DNA of 64,000 nucleotides from Cyanobacteria bacterium TGS_CYA1 (GCA_026129135.1 JAHCIQ010000009.1:1-64000); one strand, 5' to 3'. Shown: positions 44,073-53,984, numbered from the stretch's first letter. The notes: generated by a model not told the origin, from the letters alone. Numbers and translations are program-made.

Positions 44073-44972
44073 ATGACTGTCGAACTTAAAGTAAAAATCT
44101 CAAGTAACGAAACGGACGCTGGCTCTACGCATAACCCCGCCCAGATGAATTTGGCGGATGCAAGAAGAACTCTTAGCAGTTTAGAAGGCTTTCTTGGGCT
44201 TTGGCAGATTAAAAATCTTATATTCAAGTTCGTTTGGCGTGATTTTGAAGGTCGGTTTAAAGGCTCTTTACTTGGAGCTGTTTGGCCTCTCTTAAATCCA
44301 TTAGGTCATTTAGTTCTTTATACTTTCCTTTTCAGCATTGTTCTCCAGGTTCGCTTCGGTGGCAGCAATAGCACAGCTAACTTTGCTCTTTACCTTATGA
44401 CTGCGTACATCCCATGGACAGCTATGAGCGAAGCTATTTCTAGCTCCACCACGAGAGTTTTAGAAGTGCCAAATTTAGTTAAAAGAGTAGTGTTTCCTCT
44501 AGAAATTTTGCCACTCGTCCTACCGATTTCTACTTTTATTAACGCAATTATTGGGCTTGCATTAGTCGTCGCTTTCGCGTTTTTCCAGATGGGCAAAATT
44601 CAACCAACAGTGCTTTTATTGCCCGTGGTGCTAATCCCTCATTTTCTGTTCACCGCAGGATTATGCTGGATTTTAGCTAGCATTGGGGTTTTCATAAGAG
44701 ACTGCAAGCATTTTACGGCTCTTGCTCTAGCCGCTGGAATGTATATAACTCCCATTGTTTATCCAGCTGAAAGATTGCCTGAAAATCTGCGCTGGTTACT
44801 CTATTTAAATCCTGTTTCCGGAATGATTACCGATTATAGAAAATTATTACTAGAAGGGCAGCTTCCTGAAATTACTTCATACGTCACCTACTCGTGCGTA
44901 TCAGTTCTGGTTTGTGCAATAGGATTTCATTTCTTCTATAAAACTAAAAACAGCTTTGCGGATGTAGTTTAA
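44073..44972 (+). CDS. wzm: ABC-2 polysaccharide export permease
   Basis: About 299 residues with six membrane helices. It has the amphipathic start ALERGFLGLW-type region (LSSLEGFLGLWQIKN), FVWRDFEGRFKGSLLGAVWP (interfacial helix), then MTAYIPWTAMSEAI and the end DYRKLLLEG. It forms the membrane channel that exports a completed polysaccharide on its lipid carrier. The ATG at 44073 is used. The frame is open to a GTG at 44037 and neither has a clear ribosome binding site. The ATPase gene starts directly at the stop. Confidence 0.9.
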   Translation: MTVELKVKISSNETDAGSTHNPAQMNLADARRTLSSLEGFLGLWQIKNLIFKFVWRDFEGRFKGSLLGAVWPLLNPLGHLVLYTFLFSIVLQVRFGGSNSTANFALYLMTAYIPWTAMSEAISSSTTRVLEVPNLVKRVVFPLEILPLVLPISTFINAIIGLALVVAFAFFQMGKIQPTVLLLPVVLIPHFLFTAGLCWILASIGVFIRDCKHFTALALAAGMYITPIVYPAERLPENLRWLLYLNPVSGMITDYRKLLLEGQLPEITSYVTYSCVSVLVCAIGFHFFYKTKNSFADVV

Positions 44973-45776
44973 ATGAGTAACAACGTACAAAACACTGAGG
45001 TGAGCTGTCATGTCGAACTTAGAGATGTCTCTAAGCGATACAACATTTATGACAAACCTACCGATCGCCTGAAAGAAATTCTCTTACGAAATAAACGCTG
45101 TTTTCACAAAGAATATTGGGCATTGCGCGATTTTTCTTACACTTTTGAAAGACATACAACAGCAATACTTGGCGCAAATGGATCTGGCAAATCTACTCTC
45201 CTGCAACTTATGGCTGGTGTCGTTCAGCCTACTACTGGCCAGATTGCAACGCGTGGCAGATTAACTGCCATTCTAGAGCTAGGTGCCGGTTTTCAAACCG
45301 AATACACTGGTCGAGAAAATGCATTACTTTACGGCATGATATTAGGTATTTCAGAAGAGGAGATGAAAGATCGACTCGAAGAAATTAACGAATATGCAGA
45401 GTTAGGTGACTTTTTTGACCAACCGATCAAAACCTATTCCAGTGGCATGGTAGTCAGGCTGGCGTTTGCTTGTGCGACAAGTGTTGATTGCGACATCCTA
45501 TTGATTGACGAAGCCCTATCCGTAGGCGACGAGCACTTCAAGTGGAAATGCTTAAAGCGAATTGCAAAACTTCAAGAAGACAATAAAACAATCATTTTCG
45601 TTTCCCATAATATGCAAACAGTCAGAGATTTCTGTCACTCTGCTATTTTGCTTAACGCAGGAAAAATAGTAGATTCCGGAGCGGTGGATGACATAATTCC
45701 TCAATATTGTGAAATCGTAAAAAGCAAAGAATCTCAATCTCACAAACGATTTACTTCTCAGCCCTCCATTCTTTAG
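44973..45776 (+). CDS. wzt: ABC polysaccharide export ATPase
   Basis: A 267-residue ATPase partner of Wzm. Walker A is GANGSGKST, the signature is YSSGM, and Walker B is DILLIDEALSVGD, followed by the switch His (VSHNMQ). It lacks the C-terminal carbohydrate-binding domain that long Wzt proteins (about 400 residues) use to recognise a capped chain end, so export here probably does not depend on a chain-terminal cap, as in the KpsT type. Confidence 0.93.
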   Translation: MSNNVQNTEVSCHVELRDVSKRYNIYDKPTDRLKEILLRNKRCFHKEYWALRDFSYTFERHTTAILGANGSGKSTLLQLMAGVVQPTTGQIATRGRLTAILELGAGFQTEYTGRENALLYGMILGISEEEMKDRLEEINEYAELGDFFDQPIKTYSSGMVVRLAFACATSVDCDILLIDEALSVGDEHFKWKCLKRIAKLQEDNKTIIFVSHNMQTVRDFCHSAILLNAGKIVDSGAVDDIIPQYCEIVKSKESQSHKRFTSQPSIL

Positions 45777-45787
45777 GCTGAACATAA

Positions 45788-47005
45788 ATGACTTCCAGCC
45801 TAAAAACTAACGAAGTAATTCAAAAACCGTCGGCGATTTCCAATCAAATCAACGTTTTTTTTCCGGCTTTGAACTCTCTACGATTTGTAGCTGCTTTGCT
45901 TGTCCTAATTCACCACATTGAAGTTCAAAAATGGAGATGTGGGATTCAAAATCTAGGAGGAATAATGTTCTTCCACGAAATAGGTTCGCAGGGAGTTCAT
46001 ATATTCTTCGTTTTAAGTAGCTTTCTGCTTACTTATCTTCTCCTTACCGAAGCAAAATTCAAAAATGATATCAGTGTCCGCAATTTCTATGTACGTCGTG
46101 CGCTCAGGATTTGGCCGCTATATTTTCTAATCGTTGCCATCGCCTTCGCTTGTGAATTTTTATCTCTCGGCATTTTAGTTCCAGCAGGCAAAATTGACCC
46201 AACGGCAGCACCTTTTTTGCCTTCAGCTCTCATGCTCTTCCTTTGTATGCTGCCCAATTTAAGCATTCAAATTTATCCTCCAATAACTGGGGCCGCTCAC
46301 TGTTGGTCTTTGGGAATAGAGGAACAGTTTTACCTGTTCTGGCCTTTGCTAATAAAAAAATTCAAGTCAAAACCAATCTATATTCTCGGCTTTTTTGGAA
46401 TAGGACTTTTTCTTTGTCGATATGTGCTTCCCCAAATCCTAAATGTTGTAAGCAAGTCATTCCCGGCTTTTGCGAGCAAACTGGAGATCAGCAGTACGTT
46501 TTTGGTAAACACCACAAACGAAATGACAGTGATGCTTGCAGGAGCCACAGCTGCGATTCTGTTTTTTTCGAAAAGAGAAATAACTTCAAAAATTGCTTGC
46601 CACTGGCTGGTGCGATTTTCTACGGTGTTTCTAATCGCAATAAATCTGAATTGGTCGTGTCCTGGTAGAGATTACTTTCTGCCAATCCTTTACGCTATTT
46701 TGGTACTTTCACTCATTCAAACCCGTATCCCAATTATAAGTTCAGGATTTTTAGTTTACTTAGGTACCATTTCCTATGGTATTTATATGTTCCACCCAAT
46801 GGTACTATCGGTAGTGTCTAAAGTTTGCATGCCTTATGGACACGCTACCTGTAACCTGCTTTTATATGTATGCGGAATAGCAATAACAATTCTTTTAAGC
46901 GTCATTTCCTACGAATTCATGGAAAAGAAAATACTAAAATTCAAGCCTGGTGTAGTGTCTATATCGAGCAATCAAGCGCAGTTAGCCAATTCGAGCAATC
47001 AATGA
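45788..47005 (+). CDS. Acyltransferase-3 (OafA/YrhL-type) membrane protein
   Basis: A 405-residue inner-membrane O-acyltransferase with about ten helices. The opening FFPALNSLRFVAALLVLIHH has the catalytic His, then IFFVLSSFLLTYLL and NFYVRRALRIWPLYF. It would O-acetylate (or otherwise O-acylate) the exported glycan or its lipid-linked precursor. It begins 11 nt after wzt, and its stop overlaps the ATG of the second GT-B gene (ATGA). Confidence 0.9.
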   Translation: MTSSLKTNEVIQKPSAISNQINVFFPALNSLRFVAALLVLIHHIEVQKWRCGIQNLGGIMFFHEIGSQGVHIFFVLSSFLLTYLLLTEAKFKNDISVRNFYVRRALRIWPLYFLIVAIAFACEFLSLGILVPAGKIDPTAAPFLPSALMLFLCMLPNLSIQIYPPITGAAHCWSLGIEEQFYLFWPLLIKKFKSKPIYILGFFGIGLFLCRYVLPQILNVVSKSFPAFASKLEISSTFLVNTTNEMTVMLAGATAAILFFSKREITSKIACHWLVRFSTVFLIAINLNWSCPGRDYFLPILYAILVLSLIQTRIPIISSGFLVYLGTISYGIYMFHPMVLSVVSKVCMPYGHATCNLLLYVCGIAITILLSVISYEFMEKKILKFKPGVVSISSNQAQLANSSNQ

Positions 47006-48738
47006 ATTTCAAAAAACTTCTCAGTGCAGTAAACAAAGTTCTCCAAAAATCACCACCCATCGAAGAGAAAAGTGAGACTTCAACTGGCTGGCTGGATGAT
47101 GGATATAGCTGGATTCCTGACTGGAAATTGATTCTGGGTAATGATTATAAAATTTGGCAAGATTTAGCAGCAAAACCAAAAACTGGACCTCGTATCCTGA
47201 TTACCACCATCACTGGTGGCAACTCTGCTTTAACTCCACTTGAGACTGCATTTGGAATCGCTCTGACACTAAGAGGAGCTGATGTTCACTACCTAATCTG
47301 TGACAAAGCAATTCCAGCATGTCAAAACTCCTACGGCTCAGATATAAATGCGCAGAAATTATTTGTTGAGAATGGTCCTGCGATCTGCGACTGGTGCTAC
47401 AGCTGTGGCGACCGCAGTTTGAAACAACTGGGACTTCCAGTTCACAAACTTAGCGACTATATCACTAGTGAAGAACGCAATTTTTACAAAGAAAAATCCA
47501 AATCGAGCAGCTTAGACGACATTTTAAATAGTTCTGAATTTGGAATTGAGCTTGGAGAAACGATAAGAGCCGCAGCCTTACGGTATTTTGCGCGCGGAGA
47601 CTTTGAAGGAGAAGAATTGTGCCTTCCTGTTATTCAAAGATATTACGAAGCAGCGTTGATCAGCTCCAACTCTTTTTCAAAGCTAATGGAAAAATTCAAC
47701 TTCCAACATATTCTATCTAATCAAGGTCTTTATGTGCCTCAGGGCAACATTGTAGCAATCGCAAAAAATCTGAAATCCAGTGTCGTAACTTGGGATCTGG
47801 CTTATCGTTCAGGATCCATTCATATGAGCCACGAAAAGACGCATATCCATTCGTTTCTAAATGAACCAGTCACTGATTGGGAATCAATGTCTTGGTCTAA
47901 AGATAATGAAAGAGACATTCACCAATACTTGCAGGGTCGTTGGACCGGAAAATTTGATTGGCTAAAAATTGTAACTCAGGGTGCCGATCAGGATCCTGAC
48001 GATATTTCAAGTCAGATTGGTCTTGACCGAAACAAAAAAACTATAGGATTACTCACAAATGTTATTTGGGATGAACAGTTGTGTTACGCAAGCAATGCTT
48101 TCGAAAATCAGATCGAATGGTTAATTCAAACGGTTGAATACTTTAAAACAAGAGAGGATCTTCAACTCATTGTTCGTGTGCATCCAGCAGAACTCACTAG
48201 TTGGATGAAATCGAGACAACTTGCAATCGATGAAATAAAAAAGGCCTTCTCTCCTGTACCCAAAAATGTGTTCCTCATACCACCTGACAGCCTAATAAAC
48301 ACCTATAAAGCGATGATGCTTTGCGATTCCGTTTTAATATATGGCACCACAACCGGCCTTGAACTTAGTTGTATGAAAATTCCAGTAGTCGTGGCGGGAG
48401 AAGCCTGGATTAGAGGAAAAGGTATTAGCTATGATGTTTCTTCCCCAAGCGAATATGAGCAGATGCTGGACAAATTGCCCCTCAACCATAAGCTCCCGGA
48501 AGAACGCTACAATCGAGCTATTAAGTACGCTTACCACTATTATTTCAGAAAGATGATTCCATTGGAAATTGTCGAACCCTCTGGATTCGAAAACGCACCT
48601 TACAAGATTAAAGAGGGAGGCCTCTCAATTTTTGAGCCCGGCGCAGATCCGGGGCTGGATTTAATTTGTGATGGCATTCTCAAACGAGAAGATTTCATAT
48701 TTAGAAGAGAGTTGCTCGAATTAACACCAGCTAAATAG
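47002..48738 (+). CDS. Capsule-type GT-B glycosyltransferase, paralogue 2
   Basis: A 578-residue paralogue of the 40965-42713 protein. It keeps the same order of motifs (GYSWIPDWK, LTPLETAFGIALTLRGADVH, LIVRVHPAELTSW, SLINTYKAMMLCDSVLIYGT) and the same cysteine set at C100, C107, C129, C132 and C135. The ATG at 47002 overlaps the acyltransferase stop and is chosen over the open frame from 46870, which lies within the acyltransferase gene. With two CMP-sugar pathways in the island, each paralogue may serve one. That pairing is inference. Confidence 0.72.
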   Translation: MNFKKLLSAVNKVLQKSPPIEEKSETSTGWLDDGYSWIPDWKLILGNDYKIWQDLAAKPKTGPRILITTITGGNSALTPLETAFGIALTLRGADVHYLICDKAIPACQNSYGSDINAQKLFVENGPAICDWCYSCGDRSLKQLGLPVHKLSDYITSEERNFYKEKSKSSSLDDILNSSEFGIELGETIRAAALRYFARGDFEGEELCLPVIQRYYEAALISSNSFSKLMEKFNFQHILSNQGLYVPQGNIVAIAKNLKSSVVTWDLAYRSGSIHMSHEKTHIHSFLNEPVTDWESMSWSKDNERDIHQYLQGRWTGKFDWLKIVTQGADQDPDDISSQIGLDRNKKTIGLLTNVIWDEQLCYASNAFENQIEWLIQTVEYFKTREDLQLIVRVHPAELTSWMKSRQLAIDEIKKAFSPVPKNVFLIPPDSLINTYKAMMLCDSVLIYGTTTGLELSCMKIPVVVAGEAWIRGKGISYDVSSPSEYEQMLDKLPLNHKLPEERYNRAIKYAYHYYFRKMIPLEIVEPSGFENAPYKIKEGGLSIFEPGADPGLDLICDGILKREDFIFRRELLELTPAK

Positions 48739-48741
48739 CAA

Positions 48742-49575
48742 CTACCAGACTCCCAACCCTCCATCAACGATTAGATTTTGACCAGTGATGTAGCTAGCCG
48801 CTGGCGAAGCCAAGAATATCAACGCACCTACCAACTCGTGCGCTTCGGCCATTCGCCCAAGTGGAACTCGTTGCGAATACTTCTGGGCAAACACATCATT
48901 TTGTCCACTCGAAACACCGCCCGGAGTCAAAGTATTGACCCGAATACTTTTATCGCTCCAATAAGTACTCAAGTAATTCGTCAAACCAACAACAGCAGCC
49001 TTAGATACTGAATAAACAGCCGGAGTGTTGATTTCAGTATTTAAATACTTAGAACCCGAATAGATTCTCTGGTCAGGCGCTAGTATGCCGTAAACAGACG
49101 ATGTTTGGATAATACAACCTCCATTTTCCTGATTTATCATTCGCTTGCCTACAGCTTTAGCCATATTGAACATACCAGTCACATTTACATTCATCACTTC
49201 GTGCCATGTTTCCAGATCGTAGGTCTCTACTTTTCCAAAAAATTTCTCTAGAGATTTAGATTTTGTGGCAGCATTATTGTGAAGAATATCTACCGAGCCA
49301 AAACGATTCGAAATTTCTTCAATCACAGACTCAACAGACGTTTGACTACTTACATCAAGCAAGTATGGATATGACTTGAATCCAAATTCTTGTTCAATTT
49401 CTCTTGAAACTGCGTTTGCGGCTTCCAAATTCATATCGCAAATACAAACGATAGCCCCAAACTGGGCTAATCCAGAGCAAAATTGACGCCCAAGGATGCC
49501 ACCACCACCGGTGACAACAGCTACCTTTCCATCAAGCCGGAAACAATTTTCCATATATTTAAGGTCTAGCTTCAT
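48742..49575 (-). CDS. ptmA: SDR oxidoreductase, PtmA-like
   Basis: A 277-residue short-chain dehydrogenase. It has the cofactor motif VVTGGGGILGRQF, the NNAA motif (ILHNNAATKS), catalytic Ser in QTSSVYG and Tyr-Lys in YSVSKAAVV, and the C-terminal GQNLIVDGG. Together with ptmB and ptmF it matches the ptm set of Campylobacter legionaminic acid loci, where its exact reaction is not certain. It is the last gene of the minus-strand operon and overlaps ptmB by 17 nt. Confidence 0.85.
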   Translation of the reverse strand: MKLDLKYMENCFRLDGKVAVVTGGGGILGRQFCSGLAQFGAIVCICDMNLEAANAVSREIEQEFGFKSYPYLLDVSSQTSVESVIEEISNRFGSVDILHNNAATKSKSLEKFFGKVETYDLETWHEVMNVNVTGMFNMAKAVGKRMINQENGGCIIQTSSVYGILAPDQRIYSGSKYLNTEINTPAVYSVSKAAVVGLTNYLSTYWSDKSIRVNTLTPGGVSSGQNDVFAQKYSQRVPLGRMAEAHELVGALIFLASPAASYITGQNLIVDGGLGVW

Positions 49576-50296
49576 AACTCTTTCCTTCCAGATGTCTTTT
49601 TTGATTCAATATAGTCTCTACCACAATCCAATCCAATTCTTCATCGATATCGACCGAGCGCGCAGATGGCATTACCAGTAAGCGAGTATCTTCATAAAAA
49701 ACACCTGGTTCGCGCAGAAATTTAGCTTTATTCCAAGCGTATATAGAAGCATTCATATCAAAACACTGCGGCGCATCTTGTCTGCGTTTTATTTCATTCT
49801 CCCTTTGTTTGGCGAGCGCGATTTTACCAATCTGGTCCATTTCAACTAGATTAAAATAGGGAGACCGCCTTGCCGTGCATCCTGTGATTACGTTGGTACA
49901 CTCTGATGTTTCGAGAATCTCCACAGCTTCAGATATATCATCTGAAAGCCTCAGTGGGCTAGTCGCATCGAGATCAACCAACGTTGTGAAGTTCGATCGT
50001 AATTTTTCTTCCGCCATTTGCAATGCATGGACTATAGCAGGAATTTTTCCTGCGGTATCAGTTGCCATTTCAGCAGGTCTTTCAATCAAAAGATCTACCG
50101 AAAATTTCTCAGCGACTTCCAAAATTTCAAAGCTATCCGAGCTCACACAAATTACATCGAAAAGCCCGCTAGTTTGCGCCTGCTTGATTGTATGACCAAT
50201 GAGCGGAATACCGCTTAAAGGACGAATATTTTTACCTTTGACTCCTTTTGAACCACCTCTTGCACAGATAGTGCAAACTCTACTCAGTTTATTCAT
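49559..50296 (-). CDS. ptmB: CMP-legionaminate-type synthase
   Basis: A 245-residue cytidylyltransferase (LegF/PtmB/NeuA type) that activates a nonulosonic acid with CTP. N-terminal VCTICARGGSKGVKGKN, then PLIGHTIKQA, and VDLDATSPLR in the centre. The second cytidylyltransferase in the window (35350) has a PseF-type N-terminus, so this one likely serves the legionaminic-type sugar made by the 53344-58470 genes. It overlaps ptmF by 8 nt. Confidence 0.9.
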   Translation of the reverse strand: MNKLSRVCTICARGGSKGVKGKNIRPLSGIPLIGHTIKQAQTSGLFDVICVSSDSFEILEVAEKFSVDLLIERPAEMATDTAGKIPAIVHALQMAEEKLRSNFTTLVDLDATSPLRLSDDISEAVEILETSECTNVITGCTARRSPYFNLVEMDQIGKIALAKQRENEIKRRQDAPQCFDMNASIYAWNKAKFLREPGVFYEDTRLLVMPSARSVDIDEELDWIVVETILNQKRHLEGKSYEARP

Positions 50297-51176
50297 TCGC
50301 GGAAGTTTCCAGCTTTTCGATCGTATCCAAGACGCTTAAGCCCTCCTGAAATGTGCAAATATCTTTTGCCAAACCATGCAAAATTCTTTGATGTTCCTCA
50401 AAATATGTTGCATTGCGCACACTATCAAAAAATTCCACACCGCTAGAGCTGGTAAATGAATTTTTCACTAAATCAAGTATGTATGTTTCTTTGACAGTAT
50501 TAACTATTAACTGTCTTTGACTTACTTTGTCAAAATAATTCATTTGAAGTGTTGTAACCGAACAATTCTTTGATTTTACAAGCACACCAAATATATCAGC
50601 ACTATCAACGGTTAAATCACTCACTCTTCCGCCCATAGCTTTAACTGAAAGTATTTCACCAAATAAATATTGAAGTAGATCTATCTCGTGAGATAAATCT
50701 AGCAAAACCCCACCACCTCTAGATTTCCAGGCAGAATAAACGCTTTCAACAGCGCGCTCTCTACGCCAATTTGAAAGATGTTGCCCTACATAACAATGAG
50801 CAGAAAGCACTTTTTCATCACTAACCAATTTTTTCAATTTTTGAATTGCAGGATGAAATCTTAAGTTATATCCAACATAAACTTTAAAATCGAAAACCTT
50901 TCTCGAGTCCAATAACTTTGAAAACAACGGCTTTTCAACTAACACAATTTTTTTGTAGCCGGCATTTTGCAGCATGTCTAAATCATTTTGATGACGATGC
51001 GTTTCGCTAGCAATTACTACATAATCGGTTCCCGAAATTCCATCCTCCAAGGTTTTCACAACCGAAGGAAATGAAATCTCCCTTGATGACAAAACTTGAA
51101 CCTCATGTCCCATTGCTTCCAAAACTTCCGCATGACGGGCACCAATAGATCCATAACCAATTACTAATGCCTTCAT
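50289..51176 (-). CDS. ptmF: Gfo/Idh/MocA oxidoreductase, PtmF-like
   Basis: A 295-residue NAD(P)-dependent oxidoreductase with the N-terminal Rossmann motif ALVIGYGSIGARHAEVLEAMG and the EKPLFSKLLDSR segment with the family Lys. It matches the position of ptmF in nonulosonic-acid clusters (next to ptmA and ptmB). Its substrate is unknown. The ATG overlaps the stop of the polytopic protein gene upstream, so the four genes 53251-48742 form one operon. Confidence 0.82.
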   Translation of the reverse strand: MKALVIGYGSIGARHAEVLEAMGHEVQVLSSREISFPSVVKTLEDGISGTDYVVIASETHRHQNDLDMLQNAGYKKIVLVEKPLFSKLLDSRKVFDFKVYVGYNLRFHPAIQKLKKLVSDEKVLSAHCYVGQHLSNWRRERAVESVYSAWKSRGGGVLLDLSHEIDLLQYLFGEILSVKAMGGRVSDLTVDSADIFGVLVKSKNCSVTTLQMNYFDKVSQRQLIVNTVKETYILDLVKNSFTSSSGVEFFDSVRNATYFEEHQRILHGLAKDICTFQEGLSVLDTIEKLETSANE

Positions 51177-53251
51177 TTTTTTTGATGACCTTTTAAAAAG
51201 ATGTCATAGCAATCAATTTTTTTGAACTTAAAATCGGCGGACTCAACAAATATGATCTTCTTAATTCCTTTAGCTACTGCAACGGTGCTAAAAGTGTCAA
51301 GATCATATTTGGAAAAGTCTTGAACTCTCCTTCCAAAATTGAAATTCCAATAGCCGTAATAGATCGAAGGTTCAAACCCTTTTGGTGGTAATCCATCTAA
51401 AGCAATTAATCCTGAAACGGCAGGAATGACGAATGCTATAGATATTGGAGGCATTGAAGTCCAGTATCCTTCAATACTTTGTGGGACATAAACGCCAAGC
51501 TCTCTTTTCTCACGAAATGGTATTTGATCTAACTCATCAAAAAATTTTATTGCACTTCGTAAAACCGAGCATTCATTCCTCTTAAGGGCAATCATCTGCT
51601 CGGCTTTAAGTATCTCCTGCACAAATAAGGCACCTGTAATGCATGTATTCAAGATTGCAAACACGGTTAAGGCTATCAGCATTTTTTTGAAACTTTCAAT
51701 TTTTTCAACGGTTAAAGTGTGAAAGCAAGTGTAAGTCAATGCCAAAACGAAACAAATCGATAACCAATATTGAGGCTCCATGAAAGAAATTATGTCACCT
51801 GCAGGCAGATCAATAATTGAAGACGGAATCGTGCAAATTAATCCAAGAATTAGAAGCGCTTCTAATGCTAACCTTTCAACTTTGAATTGATCGCTGAGCT
51901 GCTCATCAGTTTTACCTCTAAAAAAATAAAAATAGGCTGCAAAAATCCAGATCCATCCGTAAAAAAGAAGTATGTGAAAAGGTATCAAATGCGGTTTGAT
52001 GAATGTTGAAATGAATGCAAAGGGAGCAATGCCAGATTGATAAGGAAATTTGGCACTTAAGTAGACAATAAATGCAAACAATGCTCCGCCAACCATGGGT
52101 AACAGGCTCAAAAATTTTATTTTTATACTGAGCGTTCTGGCAAATATTATGTGCCGAAAAGTCAGATAGCCTAAGAAGACGAAAGTAACAAATCCCATAG
52201 AGAGTTTGCACCACGAGCCCAATGCTAAAAGAGTAATTATTCCTATGGCACTAAAAACCAAGTCACCAGTAACCTTTTTGTTAGATTTAGAATTCAGTGT
52301 GATAAAAAATTCAATTATCAAACTCAAAGAGAAGACAAAAAGAGTGATTGACATCGCATAGCTTTCGCTTGTAAGCACACTTCTCCACAATCCTACTGCC
52401 CTTGCAACTGGATTCGGTAGAAATGTGGCAAATCCTAAAATCAAAATTGGAAATCGGTAGAGTGATAAAGAATGATCGTTGCCTTTAAACTCAATTTTCT
52501 GCAAAAAAATTGATGAAACTTTTTCTCCTAAAGTGAGCATCGCCTTAAGTAAAAGCGGAACACTCAAGCATGCAAATCCAACTAGATAAAAGCTCAATCC
52601 GTTCGCTCCTAGAAGTTTGCACCATTGAGCGAATACCCAATGGCTTCCCATGTGATAAGGAGTGTAGGGCGCACCATCAATTCCAATACTGAGCTTATCG
52701 TAGTTTTTTGAAATATTTAAAATCGCAGAGTGATACAAAGTGTCAGTCGATGTGGCACCAAATCCTAGCCTTTGCAAAAAGTAAATATGATGATATTTGT
52801 CTGCAAACAAGATTGATGAAATGCAAAACCCCATAACGACTCCCAGAACGAAAATCAAAAAACATTTCTTTTTGTTAGCGGCGTTCCGCATCCAATCAAA
52901 AAAAGCGAATATTGAAAGCCCCCCACCTAACAGGGAACTGATCAGTGAAAAGTCTGTGGTGCAAAAATACCCTAAAACAATCGGAATCAAAATTGCTATA
53001 CAGATAGGCAAAGTTTCGCTTTCAATTCTCAAACCCTTTTTTGCATCAAAAGATTTGAGTGCCCATGGAAAGAAAAGAATAAAAAAGCATAGACCCAAAA
53101 ACTTGCTTCCGCTTTTGGCCAAAAATTCCATCGTCGACTGATTGTCAGGAATAAATGTTTGTGCAATGACTAAAATAAGAAAAACAGTGACTGCGACAAT
53201 TGCGCAAAAACAAGAATCCTCTAGCAAGTACAACTTGCGGTTAAGTGTCAT
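51173..53251 (-). CDS. Large polytopic membrane protein (paralogue of 30900)
   Basis: A 692-residue inner-membrane protein with about a dozen hydrophobic helices and a soluble C-terminal domain. Shared features with the 30900-32945 protein are STDTLYHSAIL, YHMGSHWVFAQWCKLLG, LSFYLVGF and a C-terminal YW...P.VSG...GLP pattern. Membership in the GT-C/polymerase class is inference. It is first in the operon with ptmF, ptmB and ptmA, and is divergent from the legionaminic operon starting at 53344. Confidence 0.65.
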   Translation of the reverse strand: MTLNRKLYLLEDSCFCAIVAVTVFLILVIAQTFIPDNQSTMEFLAKSGSKFLGLCFFILFFPWALKSFDAKKGLRIESETLPICIAILIPIVLGYFCTTDFSLISSLLGGGLSIFAFFDWMRNAANKKKCFLIFVLGVVMGFCISSILFADKYHHIYFLQRLGFGATSTDTLYHSAILNISKNYDKLSIGIDGAPYTPYHMGSHWVFAQWCKLLGANGLSFYLVGFACLSVPLLLKAMLTLGEKVSSIFLQKIEFKGNDHSLSLYRFPILILGFATFLPNPVARAVGLWRSVLTSESYAMSITLFVFSLSLIIEFFITLNSKSNKKVTGDLVFSAIGIITLLALGSWCKLSMGFVTFVFLGYLTFRHIIFARTLSIKIKFLSLLPMVGGALFAFIVYLSAKFPYQSGIAPFAFISTFIKPHLIPFHILLFYGWIWIFAAYFYFFRGKTDEQLSDQFKVERLALEALLILGLICTIPSSIIDLPAGDIISFMEPQYWLSICFVLALTYTCFHTLTVEKIESFKKMLIALTVFAILNTCITGALFVQEILKAEQMIALKRNECSVLRSAIKFFDELDQIPFREKRELGVYVPQSIEGYWTSMPPISIAFVIPAVSGLIALDGLPPKGFEPSIYYGYWNFNFGRRVQDFSKYDLDTFSTVAVAKGIKKIIFVESADFKFKKIDCYDIFLKGHQKK

Positions 53252-53343
53252 TAAAAAACATCCTCAACTAGTTCTGATATTTTTGCTAAAGTCCATCTTT
53301 TTAAGAAAGTTTAGGACACTTCAGATATCAATGAGTTAACAAA

Positions 53344-53952
53344 ATGAAAGAAGCAGTTGTCATCTTTGGCGCCGGTGGACATGCAAAAGTGGTAAAGGAT
53401 GTTTTGGAAGAGACCGGGAATTGGCAAATTGCGGCTTATGTGGATCCTTTCACCACGGTGAAAAATTTTGATGGCGTAAATGTCTACACCGACCACTTGC
53501 AAATATCGCCGCAGAAATTCATAGTAGCTATTGGTGATAACGACATTAGAGAGAAGTGCTTTACGAATCTCGCGCAGTCTGGATGGCAGCCAATAACAGC
53601 AATCCATCCAAGCTCCATAATCGCTAGAAATGCGATAATCGCGGAGGGAACAGTTGTTATGCCTGGCTGCATAATTAACTCAGATAGCCATATTGGGCAG
53701 AATTGTATAATTAATTCTAAGGCTCTAATTGAGCATGATTGCTTAATTGGAAACCATGCTCATATTGCTCCAGGAGCAACTCTTGGAGGTCTGTGCAAAG
53801 TTGGAAATGGTTGTTTAGTCGGCATTGGTTCTACGATCATGCCTCAAAAAGTCATGAAAGAGCGTTCCGTTCTTGGTGCAGGAGCTCTTCTGATACACAA
53901 TTTAGGCGCTGAACAAGTAGCTTATGGCGTTCCGGCCAAATCGAGAAGTTGA
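53344..53952 (+). CDS. NeuD/PglD-like sugar O- or N-acetyltransferase
   Basis: A 202-residue two-domain acyltransferase. The N-terminal nucleotide-sugar-binding part (VVIFGAGGHAKVVKDVLEE) is followed by a left-handed beta-helix of hexapeptide repeats (about 95-190; IIAEGTVVMPGCIINSDSHI) with H-D in ALIEHDCLIG. In legionaminic clusters this family supplies LegH (4-N-acetylation) or NeuD. Position at the head of the leg operon favours LegH, but PglD and NeuD types cannot be told apart here. Confidence 0.82.
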   Translation: MKEAVVIFGAGGHAKVVKDVLEETGNWQIAAYVDPFTTVKNFDGVNVYTDHLQISPQKFIVAIGDNDIREKCFTNLAQSGWQPITAIHPSSIIARNAIIAEGTVVMPGCIINSDSHIGQNCIINSKALIEHDCLIGNHAHIAPGATLGGLCKVGNGCLVGIGSTIMPQKVMKERSVLGAGALLIHNLGAEQVAYGVPAKSRS

Positions 53953-53984
53953 TTAAAGCAGGACACTAGAATAAGATTCTCAAG

